The notes beneath the pieces are model-generated. The model had not been told where the DNA came from, did no database searches, and was given only the letters and a program-made list of their open reading frames with translations. From positions 47,818,141-47,882,140 of the forward strand of contig CM034233.1 in NCBI GenBank assembly GCA_019916065.1: DNA of 64,000 nucleotides, read 5' to 3'. This document shows, piece after piece, positions 1 to 9,481 of the stretch. Source of the stretch: Vitellaria paradoxa. Lineage: Eukaryota; Streptophyta; Magnoliopsida; Ericales; Sapotaceae. Made by a program: the position numbers and the translations under genes. Numbering within the stretch: the stretch's first letter is position 1; every line of letters starts with the position of its first letter.

Positions 1-65
1 GGCCAAACATGGCCTAATGAAAATGCTTGGAGAATAAGTAGCTATAAAGCTACTGGACGCATGGC

Positions 66-92
66 ATGAAAAAAAAAAAAAAAAAAAAAAAG
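66..92. repeat. poly(A) run
   Basis: A run of more than 20 adenines. It lies in LTR sequence, so it is not evidence of a retroposed transcript end. Confidence 0.9.
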
Positions 93-169
93 ATGAAACG
101 TGGCACCCAAAATGGGTGTTGGTGGCACCCTAAGCTCCTTAATCACCTCCCCTACCCCTTAAGCCTCAT

Positions 170-175
170 GATTGC

Positions 176-206
<31 letters not shown>

Positions 207-375
207 TGTGTGTGTGTGCTATATGTGGGGGGAGTAAACCAAGAAAGAAGAAGAAAAAAAGACGAGAAGAGAAGAAACAGAGAGAGAGAAAGAGTGAGAG
301 AGAGAGAGAAAGGAGAGAAGAGAGAGACAAATAAGAGAGGAGAGAGAAAGAGGAAGGAAAAAGAAAGGATTTAAG
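170..375. repeat. Alternating CG/CA/TG microsatellite followed by GA-rich tract
   Basis: About 175-220 alternates purine and pyrimidine (CGCG, then CACA, then TGTG), a Z-DNA-prone composition. About 240-370 is almost pure purine, mostly GA and GAA. In the enclosing LTR these flank the TATA-like CTATATG, so they probably form promoter and leader sequence. Confidence 0.8.
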
Positions 376-1089
376 TTCAGGAATAGCAGAGTTTGGTATT
401 TTCAATGTTGTGATCATCGTGACAGTGTCAGATCGTGGTAATTTGGCCAAAGATGAAAAATACGAGGGAGCGAAGTTTCAAACCTTTAAGGTTTTTTCAT
501 AGTTTCTTCATTTTTTATTCAGATCTGAGGTAGAGAAATTAATGTATTATTTATACTTTTTGTAATAGGGATACAATTGTGAGTTTAAGTTTATATTATT
601 ATTAAATCAATATTAAGTTTGATAGCTAGATTTTCAGTGACACTAAAATTGTGATTAGATTTATAAAATTTTCTATTCAATGCTGAAACATACTATGATA
701 TGTTAAAATAAGGTGAATATGTGTTCATTGTGAAATAGATGATAAAATGGAGACGTGAAATTATGAAAGATAACACACTCACAGATATTATTTCTAAACT
801 TTAACAACGTAAAAGGAAAATCTAAGAAAATGTTGATTTTGGGGAAAGTGAGGATACTATACAAAATAGGGGGTCATGAGATACCCTTGGGTTGAAAGAC
901 CCTAAATTTGCACAAGGTTGGTGATCGTGCCCGTGGACTAGTAATCCACAAAGACGACGGAAATGTTAAAGGCTCATCGTGACCCTTAGACTCAGATCTA
1001 TAAACGATGACGCAGGGGTGCTTCGCGACCCGTATATTTATACAAACTGGCGATATTTTGGACACCACTTTGCTTGTGGGACAGTCTTG

Positions 1090-2764
1090 TGATTGAGCAC
1101 ATATAATGTTATTTCATCATGATTTTACAATGGGTTTTAAGTGTTTTATCTTCATAAATCTTGGAAGTTATAATAAAGTGAGCTAAATTGCATATTTTTG
1201 GATGTTTGCAGGTGTTTGGTGATCAAATTGAAGAGAAAAGAGGTAAATGTGAGCTGAAGGAGGTAAGGGGCTGAAGTTGGAACTGATGGGCACCCCTCAG
1301 AAGTGGTGGCCGCCCCACAGAGGCCACGAGCGCCCCACCCAAAAGCAGATGGGCGCCCACCGAGAGGTGATTTTGGAGAAAAAGTTCAAGTGTCAGAGGT
1401 ATTTCATCGAGCAGTTGGTGGAGGCTACCCACGGGCGCCCCACCTTTAATCAGATGGGTGCCCGCCGAGAGGGTGTTTTGGGGTTGTTTCGTTGGGAAAT
1501 TCATCAAACACCTTTGACAACCAAGCCACGGGCGCCCCACATCAGCCATGGGCGCCCCTGATGACTTCTCCAGCACATGTTCAGGAGGATGTTTAGAGTG
1601 TGATTTTACCATTATGTCTTTGAACTATGTAATAATGTAAAAGGGAAAATTTTCTATTGTATAGGGGTTCAAAACCCTAGGAAAAGTTCAGATTTTATTT
1701 TCTAAGAGTTTTATGTAAGGATTACATTCGAAGTGTACAAGGGATTGGGGATTTTGCTTTTCGCTTGGGATTGATCAAGCATTACTTTGTCATCACTTTA
1801 AGATTGATGTGTAAGTTACTTGTTGATTCGTTTTAATAACAAATTTCAAGTTCTTTGTGTTTCGTTTCTTAAATTTGCTTTGTAGTGTTTCGTAGTCTTA
1901 GTTTGGATTGATTTGCTTTTGAAATTGTTTCAAATCTTTTCAGTCTATTTCGTTCTTGTGTTTTGTTGCACGTTGAAATGTTTTTCTTTTCGAATTGCTT
2001 GGCTTATACTTTCGCTATGCTAGGCTAGGGCTTTTCTTGGTTTTAACCTAGGTTCGTAATGAAATCGAAGGTCTTGGGCTCGGATAAAGCAAATTGAAAT
2101 GAATTTATCTTCTTTTGAATGATAATGTAAGAATTGTAATTTTAGGTTGATTTTCGAAAACGAAACCCTGTGATACAATTGACCTCCATTTACACTAGCG
2201 TGAAGCAGAGATCAATTCCATGTCCCGGTGATTTCGAACTTCACTTCAAAACCCTGGAATTATAATTTCTTTATGAAATAAGGTTTTTAACGTTAAATCT
2301 TCCGGCCTAATCTTACATGTGTAAAGATTAGGTTGAGTTAATTTCATATTCGAGTTCAAGCCTTTAAGGACATTATAGGACTAGGTTAAAACCAAGTATT
2401 TCCATTCATCCAATTGTTTAAGCAATTCACTTCATCTTTTAAGTTTTTAAATTGGTTGTTTCCTTAGTGGTTCATTTTTAATTTAATGTGTATTTCTTCT
2501 AAATTTTCAAGTTGTTTTCCCAATTGCTTTCAATTCATATTGTTAATTACCTAGTTGAAAACCCCAAAAAGATTTTTTTTGTTTTCTTTTTGAAAATTGT
2601 TGCAAGTGTCTATTAAAGCAAGTTTTCCTACACTTAGGCACACTTTTGTTCCCTGTGGAAATGACCTAGGACTCACCTAGACTAAACTCAACCGACCTCT
2701 TATACTTGAGAGTGAGCCACTACCAAAATTAGAGAGCGGTCATCTTGCAAAGTATCCTTCCACA
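1090..2764 (+). mobile_element. Solo LTR, 1675 bp, possibly Athila/Tat-like
   Basis: It begins TGATTGAGCA and ends TTCCACA. It is flanked by TCTTG (1085-1089) and CCTTG (2765-2769), a 5-bp target duplication with one mismatch. Features it shares with the solo LTR at 8855-10653 are the TGATTG start, a GCAGGTGTTTGG block about 120 bp in, a GC-rich word array, and a CCCTGTGG-type block before the end (near 2650). That last block resembles the conserved 3' part of Athila/Tat LTRs, which is my basis for the lineage. No internal region or second LTR is present, so recombination to a solo LTR is the simplest reading. Confidence 0.65.
1285..1560 (+). repeat. Interspersed GGGCGCCC-type palindromic words
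   Basis: GGGCGCCCC, GGGCGCCCAC, GAGCGCCCCACC and close variants recur about seven times, spaced 20-70 bp apart, in a DNA context that is otherwise AT-rich. Short reading frames here on both strands are by-products of the local GC-richness. The array lies upstream of the presumed transcription start of the solo LTR. Confidence 0.75.
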
Positions 2765-3307
2765 CCTTGGGAAAAGAAAATAATAAACAAAGAAAGGTTA
2801 ATAAAAGAAATAAAAGTTACGAATTAATATTATCCTATCCTGCTATGTGTTAATGTATTCGATGATTCTTTACTATATTTATTATTTTATGTGATTCATG
2901 AAATGCATTACAAAAAGTATATTTCTACGCATCATGAGCACAAGTGGTTTGGTGTTCACGTCCTTATAAACTGTGTTGTAGGTGTAGAACCTGATATCCA
3001 GGAGGGCCAGTACAACCGTTTAAAGCCCTATAGTGCTATTGAGTAGTTTTTATGATTTAGATGTGATAACTTTAAAAGCTTATAGATATGAAAATATTAT
3101 TTTAGAAATAAAAGAAACTTATATTATTTGATTTTAATTTAAATTCGGGTGTATGTTTTATTAATAAAATAATTATTATTATTATCCACATCAACTAAAG
3201 GAGGGTCAATAGTTATGAAAAGTAAATAGTGAGACTGTAATGGACCAGGTGTATTAAAATTTCAATTTAAACTCACTCTTCGGATCTCAGGATTTTGGGG
3301 CGTGACA

Positions 3308-3797
3308 AGGATGCTTCATTACCCTAGTTTTATTAGAATATAAAATCTACCTTTTCCAGTAGGCATTTGGTTATCTCTCCCGTCCCATTGAGCAAACCCT
3401 AAAAATTTAGTGCTCCATCATCCAAACTGAAGAGATCAACAAGGAAGGTTTCAAAAGAACATCGATTCAACCTTTCATCTTGTGAAAGAAGAACATCTCT
3501 GGATTATATGAGGTGCTATTTAGGTCCAAGAACGGAGTCAATCTACGCGCATGGTTTATCGCGGGCTCTAGCGAGCAAGAGAAGGATAGAATTAGAATGG
3601 AGTCTAGTTCTATCTATATTCAGTGAATCTCACATAATCCTTTTACATACAATGGATTTATTTTTAGGTTAGTCATTTTATAGACCTGAGGTTTTATTTA
3701 GAAGTGGCTTTAGGGTTTACCTCGTTAAAATCATGTGTTCTCTCTCTTTGTGGTTAGATTTGATTATTCTCTATAGCAAACTTTTTGATTTTTCGAT
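3308..3797 (+). mobile_element. 5' LTR remnant (3' part) of a Ty1/copia, Sirevirus-like element
   Basis: 3308-3692 matches 24594-24970 over about 380 bp (shared landmarks: CCCATTGAGCAAACCCTAAA, GGAGTCAATCTA, TTTTTAGGTTAGTC), so the two are LTR copies of one element. The front of this copy is cut off by the LTR ending at 3307. Immediately downstream come the primer-binding site and gag, as expected for a 5' LTR. 3693-3797 has no counterpart in the 3' copy, because that copy is truncated. Confidence 0.75.
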
Positions 3798-3816
3798 TGG
3801 TATCAGAGCAGGTTGC
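3798..3816 (+). other. Primer-binding site for initiator tRNA-Met
   Basis: TTGGTATCAGAGC followed by AGGTT is the usual plant copia primer-binding site, complementary to the 3' end of initiator methionine tRNA. It sits directly after the 5' LTR remnant and about 70 bp before the gag start codon. Confidence 0.85.
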
Positions 3817-3869
3817 CTTAGATTTTTTTTTAATTATTTTGGTGAGATCCATATTTAAAAAAAAAAATT

Positions 3870-4325
3870 ATGGAAAATGTTAGAGAGGGAGGATCTTCTG
3901 TTAGGCCTCCTTTATTTGATGGATCTAATTACCCTTACTAGAAGGTTAGGATGAGAAATTTTCTTCAGTCTATTGATGATAGGGTTTGGGATTCTGTTGA
4001 AAATGGATGGGTGCATCCAATTAAGGTCTCTACTGATAAAATCAGGAAAGTAGTGAGTTTAATAGAAAAAGCTATGAATGCCATTTTTAGTGCTATAACT
4101 CTTGTTGAATTTCAAAGGATCTCAAATTGTACAATTGTGAAAGAGGCTTGAGATATACTCTAAATGACTCATGAAGGTTCTGCTTTAGAATTTGAAAATA
4201 AGCAAGAACATTGCCTAACATTTACTGCATTTGTACAAAGCTTAAACAATGAAAGCACTAAAAATGACACTAAAACAAGTGAAGCTAAAGATTTAGATGA
4301 GGAGGAACCTGATCTCCAAGAGACC
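3870..4325 (+). pseudogene. Ty1/copia gag, N-terminal part (broken)
   Basis: From ATG at 3870 the frame reads the conserved copia Gag start: a proline-proline-leucine-phenylalanine-aspartate-glycine block, then an asparagine-tyrosine-proline-tyrosine block where the expected tryptophan codon is TAG (3939-3941). It continues into the KVRMRNFLQSIDDRVW block and a GW near residue 48. The frame has a further stop at 4149-4151. At 4326 the gene is interrupted by a 3.9-kb solo LTR and resumes at 8231. Gag would package element RNA in cytoplasmic particles, but this copy is dead. TGG-to-TAG changes suit decay of methylated cytosines. Confidence 0.8.
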
Positions 4326-5284
4326 TGTTGACACCCCAAATGTCCCCTTACTTAAAATTTGTAGTATTTAATGCTTTTAGTTGAATGGTACTCTACTGAT
4401 TATGTTTTCTTAATCGTAGGATATGTTAAAGTATCAGAATCTGACAAAACAATCAGCAAAATGCCAGTTGTGCCCCCATAGCTATAGAGAAGCCAACTAA
4501 AGGACTAGATTAAGGCAGAAGGCCACCAGATTGCATGAGCATGTTCAAGTCACCAAATGGACAACTCCAACCTCAACAGAAGAGTTAGAGTTCAAAGTCA
4601 AGGGTCAATTCGGTATAGAAGTCAGGAATGCCCTTTATTGACACACCTAAAGACTAGCATCGACCGGAATGCCCAAATCAAGCTAGAAACACACAAGAAG
4701 ATACACAACATCCCAAGACATGTCAAAGAACATAGAATGAAGCTCAGAGTAACCAAAAGGCCCTTCTAGAGGTTATTCGGGCTCCACTGACTTAAAATAG
4801 CTCCTACCGACAAAAAAGAAGCTGTCAGTGCACTAGATACAATTTGAGTATCCAAACAAAGTCAGAGTGCCTTCAAATTACACAAGAATATCAAGGTTTA
4901 TCCCCTTAGGTAATGGTATAGTTAGGTCTGGTCAAGTTAAACTTTAGAAGGTCCCTCTATTGATTCGTTTACAAAATTCGTTAATTTTTTATAAATTCAT
5001 AAAAGTGTCCCAAAGTCTTGCTAATGGCATTTTTAGATTTCTCATACCCAAAAATGATAGGAGGAGTCTATTTGGTGGTACCTCTAGGGGTTAAGTCAAA
5101 GGATTGGCTAAACTTACCTCCGTTTCAACCTGTTTTGGAGCAGCAATTTTCAAACAGGACTAACTGGTTCTTGAAGAATCCAAATTGAACAAAACTTTAA
5201 CCTAATGGGTTTAATTCTCTTCAAAAAGTGCGCAAAACATTCTGAAAGCTCCCGGAAACTATGCCTAAGGTCTTAGAATGGTCC

Positions 5285-5600
5285 AAACTTGTCGAGACGG
5301 AACCCGAACTTTGCCGAGCATGGCCCGAGCCAGGGGCTTATGCCAAATTGGCCTTCTTTTTGGCCTAGTTGTCAAACACTTTGCCAAATAGGTGTGTGGC
5401 AAACTTTGTTGCCTACTTTGACTTGTAAACTTGTTTGCCCAACCTATTTTGCAATCTCATTTGCCTGGGGCGTTTGCAGACTTGTTTGCTTATCTTGTTT
5501 AGCAAAAAGAACCACAAAACAAGCTCAGCAAAGATGTTTGCCTCCTTCATCATGCAAACTTATCTACTCATTGAGGTAATATTTTTTGCCCATTCAACTG
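5285..5600 (+). repeat. TTTGCC-word array upstream of the LTR TATA box
   Basis: TTTGCC, TTGCCAAAT, CTTGTTTGCC and variants occur about a dozen times, spaced roughly 15-30 bp. The array ends about 30 bp before the TATA box. The sister LTR at the right end of the window has a different word at the same place. Confidence 0.7.
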
Positions 5601-5626
5601 CAAAACTTTTATTTGCTCAAAATGCC

Positions 5627-5634
5627 TATATAAA
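5627..5634 (+). promoter_or_regulatory. TATA box of the 3.9-kb LTR
   Basis: TATATAAA is followed by AGGGGGC and a CT-rich tract (5641-5705), a typical plant TATA and initiator setting. The equivalent in the sister LTR is TATAAATA at 61470-61477. Confidence 0.65.
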
Positions 5635-5884
5635 GGGGGCTTCCCCTCTTCTCACTTCCATTCCACCCGCCTCCCTCTCTTCTCAGTATTATTTTCTCTC
5701 TCTAGAAAATTTTATTTTGTATTTTAATTCAATGTATTTGCATAATTAGAATAGGATAATTTTAATTGTGTAAATAAAATTTTTTATCAATGAAAGATAT
5801 CTCAATTTTAATTCAAGGCCGTGTTGTACCTGATGTATGATATTGATTGGATATACTTGAGACAAATTTTGTAAAATTATAAAC

Positions 5885-6370
5885 ATCATGCATATGACAT
5901 ACTCACATCATACTAACATGCCATACCATGCTATAACAACATTCTATCATGCCATACCAAGTCATAATACTATGTTTATCATACCATGCCATGCCATATC
6001 ATCATAATATCATGCTAGGCCCTGCCAAACATCATATTTGTCATGCCATGTCATTCCTGCCATGTTATACCATGTCATTGTTATCCTATATCATGCTAAG
6101 ATGCCATATTGCCATGCTATGCCATGTTATACCTGTCATGACCACGCCATACCATGATATCATCATGCTATGCTATGCTAACATATCTTATCATCATCCC
6201 ACATTATGATATAACATGTTAGGACGTCATTAACCTTGCTAGCCCATGCTGTGATATGATATGCACCATGTTTTGACATACTTGAATATGCCTTGACATG
6301 CTATGACATCATTTACCATGCTAACATATGTTGTGACATGCCACTTACCATGTTTTGACATACAGACACA
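5885..6370 (+). repeat. Degenerate CATGCCATACCATG-type tract
   Basis: Dense short variants of CATGCC, CATACC, CATGCTA and ACATCAT run for nearly 500 bp without a strict period. The same tract recurs at 61750-62115 in the sister LTR, so it is a conserved property of the family rather than a fresh microsatellite. Confidence 0.75.
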
Positions 6371-6639
6371 TGCCTTGACATAGAAATCAAATGCTTATCA
6401 ATCTAATGTATTCGCCTGAATAAGCAAGGCTCCAAAAACTAGAAATGACTTAGGATTGATTAAGTCGATGATTTCTAAGTCATAACTTCCCTCAGATATA
6501 TTTGACATGCTTCTATGAATTGTCATACATGCTAAAATATAAATTATCATCACATTCAACATACCCATGACATATCTGATTGCAGAAATTGTATCACTCA
6601 CATCAGCCCTTCACATAGACTAGATCATCATCATTAGGA

Positions 6640-7280
6640 ACTAGACTCCTGATCTGAGCTAAGTTCCTTTCGCAAATGACACTCACTCCCCTGCACTAAG
6701 TGCATCCTTGGGAGTTGAGCTCCTTACCAGAGTGAAGCTCCTTCCTCTAGTTATGCACTAGGCACTAATTGTTTCTTCCTCGTTTGGAATAATGCTCATT
6801 TCCACAGTTATGCGCTAGGTATTAACTGTCTTTCTAGATAGAGCTAGGTAGACCTAATCACTTAATAGGGTACGTATGCAGTTTAAGCAGAAGGCTTAAG
6901 TTTGATCACCATAGTGCGAGGCGCTACCTTAGAACTAGGATTCTTTTCCTAGTTAAACGTAAGGTGTTAACATCTATTCCCTGGAACAAGGCTCCATTTT
7001 CTAGTTATGTGCTAGGTGTTAACTATCCTTCTTGTTTGGAGTAAGGCTCATTTCTCTGGTTAACTATTTTCCAGTTATGCGCTAAGTGCTAACTGTCCTT
7101 TCCATATTGGAGCAAGGCTTCTTTCTTTCAATTATATGCTTGGTGCTAACTATTCTCTATCATTTGAAGTTAGGCTCCATTTCTCAGTTATGCATGAGGT
7201 GCTAATTGCCTTTTATCATCTGAAGCAAAACTCTTTTCCCAAGTTATGCACAAGGCGCTAACATTCATTTTAGTCTGAGA
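6640..7280 (+). repeat. Imperfect 60-70-bp tandem repeats in the long LTR
   Basis: A unit of the form GGAGCAAGGCTC, TTTCC, AGTTATGCGCTAGGTGCTAACT recurs about eight times with substitutions and length changes. The sister LTR has the same array at 62440-62790. Its position is far downstream of the TATA box, so it would be inside the transcript. Confidence 0.75.
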
Positions 7281-8230
7281 GCTAGCCTATCCCATTAAAA
7301 AGACAATTACTCCTAGTCCATACCTAGAGCTAAGCTTTTTCCCTCATCCCATATTAGGAATGAGCTTCTTTTGTATACAGCACTGGCCCTATCATACCTA
7401 TTTGCATATCACATCCGCACTAGGCACTATCCTAGAGCTACGTCAACTTGATCCCTTAGAATGGTACGTAGGCAGCTTGAGCAGATAGCCTAAGTATGGT
7501 CTCCATAGTCTTCATTGACCATCTGCACTAACTTAGACTTAGAGCTAGGCTCTTATATTTGTATACCAGCACACATCACATAAACGTGTAGTTTGGACCA
7601 CCTTAGGTCTGAACTACAATTGACCTAATCCCTTCACAGTGTATGTAGGAAGCTCAAACACATAGCTTGAGTTTGGTCACATCGGTCTTCATAAATCATT
7701 TTTCAATACACACTTTATTCTGAGCACGCACGCACACTCATGCATGGTTAGACATCTCACTATACTCGCACACACCAGTTAGGCTCAATCACCTCACATT
7801 TCAAGTATTATTTGCATTTATGAGTTGTATGCAATGATCATTATAAACTGAAGTATTATATTGTAAGATCACAACTGCAAAGAGTGGAAAGGCACTCTAG
7901 ATATCCCTAGGTATCTAAGCGTAATAGTTTCAGTGCGTAGCGAACCCTCGGACCCACTATCTCTAATTGCATATGCTAGTCAAGAGTCACTAAAAAAATC
8001 CATTTATCACATCTTTTAAAAACGTAAAACAACAGATTTTAACATATAATCAAAACTTAGGTTTCTAGACACACCCAATTTGAAAGTGTTTGGTAGCGAC
8101 TCCTAATCTCTGTAACCAAGGTCCTATTTCAAAACAAAACATAATTATTAACATTTGGGTGATCTCAACACACCATGTTACAATAAAGATTAACCACCCG
8201 CGCTCATCACACGCGAATCCAATTGTGACA

Positions 8231-8854
8231 AGACATACATGAGCTTTAGAAGCAATATGTGAAAATTCAAAAATAGCTTGAAAATGGAGATTGATGAACT
8301 AGTTCAGAGAAATATAAAATTTGGGGTGAGAGAAGCCGCTCTACTGCTCTAATATTAAAACTTGAGGAAATTAGAAATGCTCAAAGGCAAATTGAAGCTG
8401 AGAATATTGGACTTTAAAGTAAAATTTCATCTCTTGAAATTGAATTAGAGAATTCTAAAATTTCGTTTGCTAAATTTGATGCAAGATCAGAGAAATCAAA
8501 TGAAATTTGGTATTCGTAAAGATTTGCTCGAGAATCAATAGGCTTGGGATACACCAGAGGTAAAACCAAGAAAGACTGGCACGTTAACCAATTTGTACCT
8601 TCTACTTCAAAGGCACTGGAAGGTGAAGAGGTAAAGATGGTAAGTCCTTCTATTCCTCACTCAAATAATTTTTTCTCAAAAAAGGCTATGCATCCGACTG
8701 ATAAAATTGAGAGTACAAGTGAAAAGTTTTCCTCTGGTAAGGGTAGCAACTCTGAGCATATGCCTAGAAAGTTCATTCCTATTTGTCATCATTATGGTTT
8801 GAAAGGTCACATAGGGTCATATTGTCACAAACTCTACGGCCTTCCTAGGGTATA
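8231..8854 (+). pseudogene. Ty1/copia gag, middle part with zinc knuckle
   Basis: This is gag resuming after the 3.9-kb insertion. It contains a lysine/glutamate-rich, coiled-coil-like stretch (8270-8470) with several stops, then an open stretch from 8544 ending in a zinc knuckle of the CX2CX4HX4C type (about 8785-8840). The second cysteine is tyrosine here (pattern C-H-H-Y), so the knuckle is probably non-functional. The sequence after the knuckle (KLYGLP) is typical of copia Gag. The gene is cut again at 8855 by a solo LTR and resumes at 10654. Confidence 0.75.
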
Positions 8855-9034
8855 TGATTGTACTATGAAAAGTACAATCATAAAGCTTAAATTGTGGGTT
8901 GTTAGGTAAATTTATATTTTAAAAAGATGAGAAAATGAGTTTTAACGCATTAATAAGAATTTCATGTGAATTGCAGGTGTTTGGGACGAAAATAACAAAA
9001 GTTGGACCAAAATGGAGGACATTAAGAAAGTAGT

Positions 9035-9410
9035 TTGAACACTTGTTGAACCATAGTTTGTTCAAACCCTTGTTCTAACCACAGAAGGCATGACAAAGGA
9101 AACAATAGCAAATTTGGCTAAGTGTGGAGAAAGTGGTTCGAACCCTTGTTCATACCACAGGTTGTTCAAACCATGGTTAGAACAACAGAAGCTAGTGCAG
9201 ACTTAGAAGTGAAAAAATTGACTAAGGAAAAGTTGTTCGAACCCTTGTTCGAACCATATATGGTCTGAACCTTTGTTCAATCAACAGAAGCCATGTAAGG
9301 TCCAACTAGAGCAAAAATGACTAAGTCCTGAAAATTGGTTCGAACCAACCATCAGTTTGTTTGAACCTTTGTTTGAACCAACCATCAGCTTGTTCGAACC
9401 AACCTGTGAT
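9035..9410 (+). repeat. GGTTCGAACC-word array
   Basis: GGTTCGAACC, GTTCGAACCCTTGTTC, TTGTTCAAACC and close variants occur about a dozen times, often as palindromes, separated by AACAGAAG or GTGCAGAC-like spacers. It lies just upstream of the TATA box at 9474. The core resembles a polymerase III B-box by composition only, and no tRNA-like A-box pairs with it. Confidence 0.75.
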
Positions 9411-9473
9411 GCGAGAATTTTGCAATTCAGCTTTTGGAAAAGGGGCAAATATGTACTTTCTTACTTTGTATTC

Positions 9474-9481
9474 TATATATA
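9474..9481 (+). promoter_or_regulatory. TATA box of the 1.8-kb solo LTR
   Basis: TATATATA is followed about 40 bp later by GGGGAGAC and by a GA-rich leader (9546-9570). Confidence 0.55.

Larger units (their letters stand above)
1..3307 (+). mobile_element. LTR of a Ty3/gypsy-like element, left end outside window, interrupted by a solo LTR
   Basis: The right border is GGGGCGTGACA ending at 3307, a usual 3' end for plant gypsy LTRs. The next five bases, AGGAT (3308-3312), fit the target duplication, because the uninterrupted homologous copia LTR near 24595 reads CCACAGGAT at this point. The left border is not visible. Inside are an alternating purine-pyrimidine run (about 175-220), a TATA-like CTATATG at about 219, a GA-rich leader (about 240-370) and a possible splice donor GAGGTAGAG near 526. 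A 1675-bp solo LTR interrupts it at 1090-2764. No protein domain is seen. Reading frames in the GA-rich tract are low-complexity artefacts. It may be a solo LTR or one LTR of a larger element beyond the window. Confidence 0.6.
4326..8230 (+). mobile_element. Solo LTR of 3.9 kb inserted in copia gag
   Basis: It starts TGTTGACACC and ends AATTGTGACA. The flanks are AGACC (4321-4325) and AGACA (8231-8235), a 5-bp target duplication with one mismatch. Removing it rejoins the gag frame. It holds an array of TTTGCC-containing words (5285-5600), a TATA box TATATAAA at 5627-5634, a pyrimidine-rich leader, a donor-like GAGGTAAT near 5573, a CATGCC/CATACC-rich tract (5885-6370) and about eight 60-bp repeats (6640-7280). 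No coding domain is seen. A second, diverged family member lies at about 60740-63950. At 3.9 kb this is long for an LTR. A non-autonomous element with unseen internal LTRs is the alternative, but I found no internal terminal duplication. Confidence 0.7.

Noticed and set aside
66..450. Open frames on both strands, lysine/arginine-rich and serine/leucine-rich
   Set aside because: They are translations of poly(A), GA-repeat and CA/TG-repeat DNA.
1223..1612. 129-codon minus-strand frame and its plus-strand partner
   Set aside because: Both come from the GC-rich word array of a solo LTR; there is no domain or codon pattern of a gene.
6640..7280. CRISPR-like array
   Set aside because: The repeats are imperfect, without unique spacers of constant length, and the genome is a plant.
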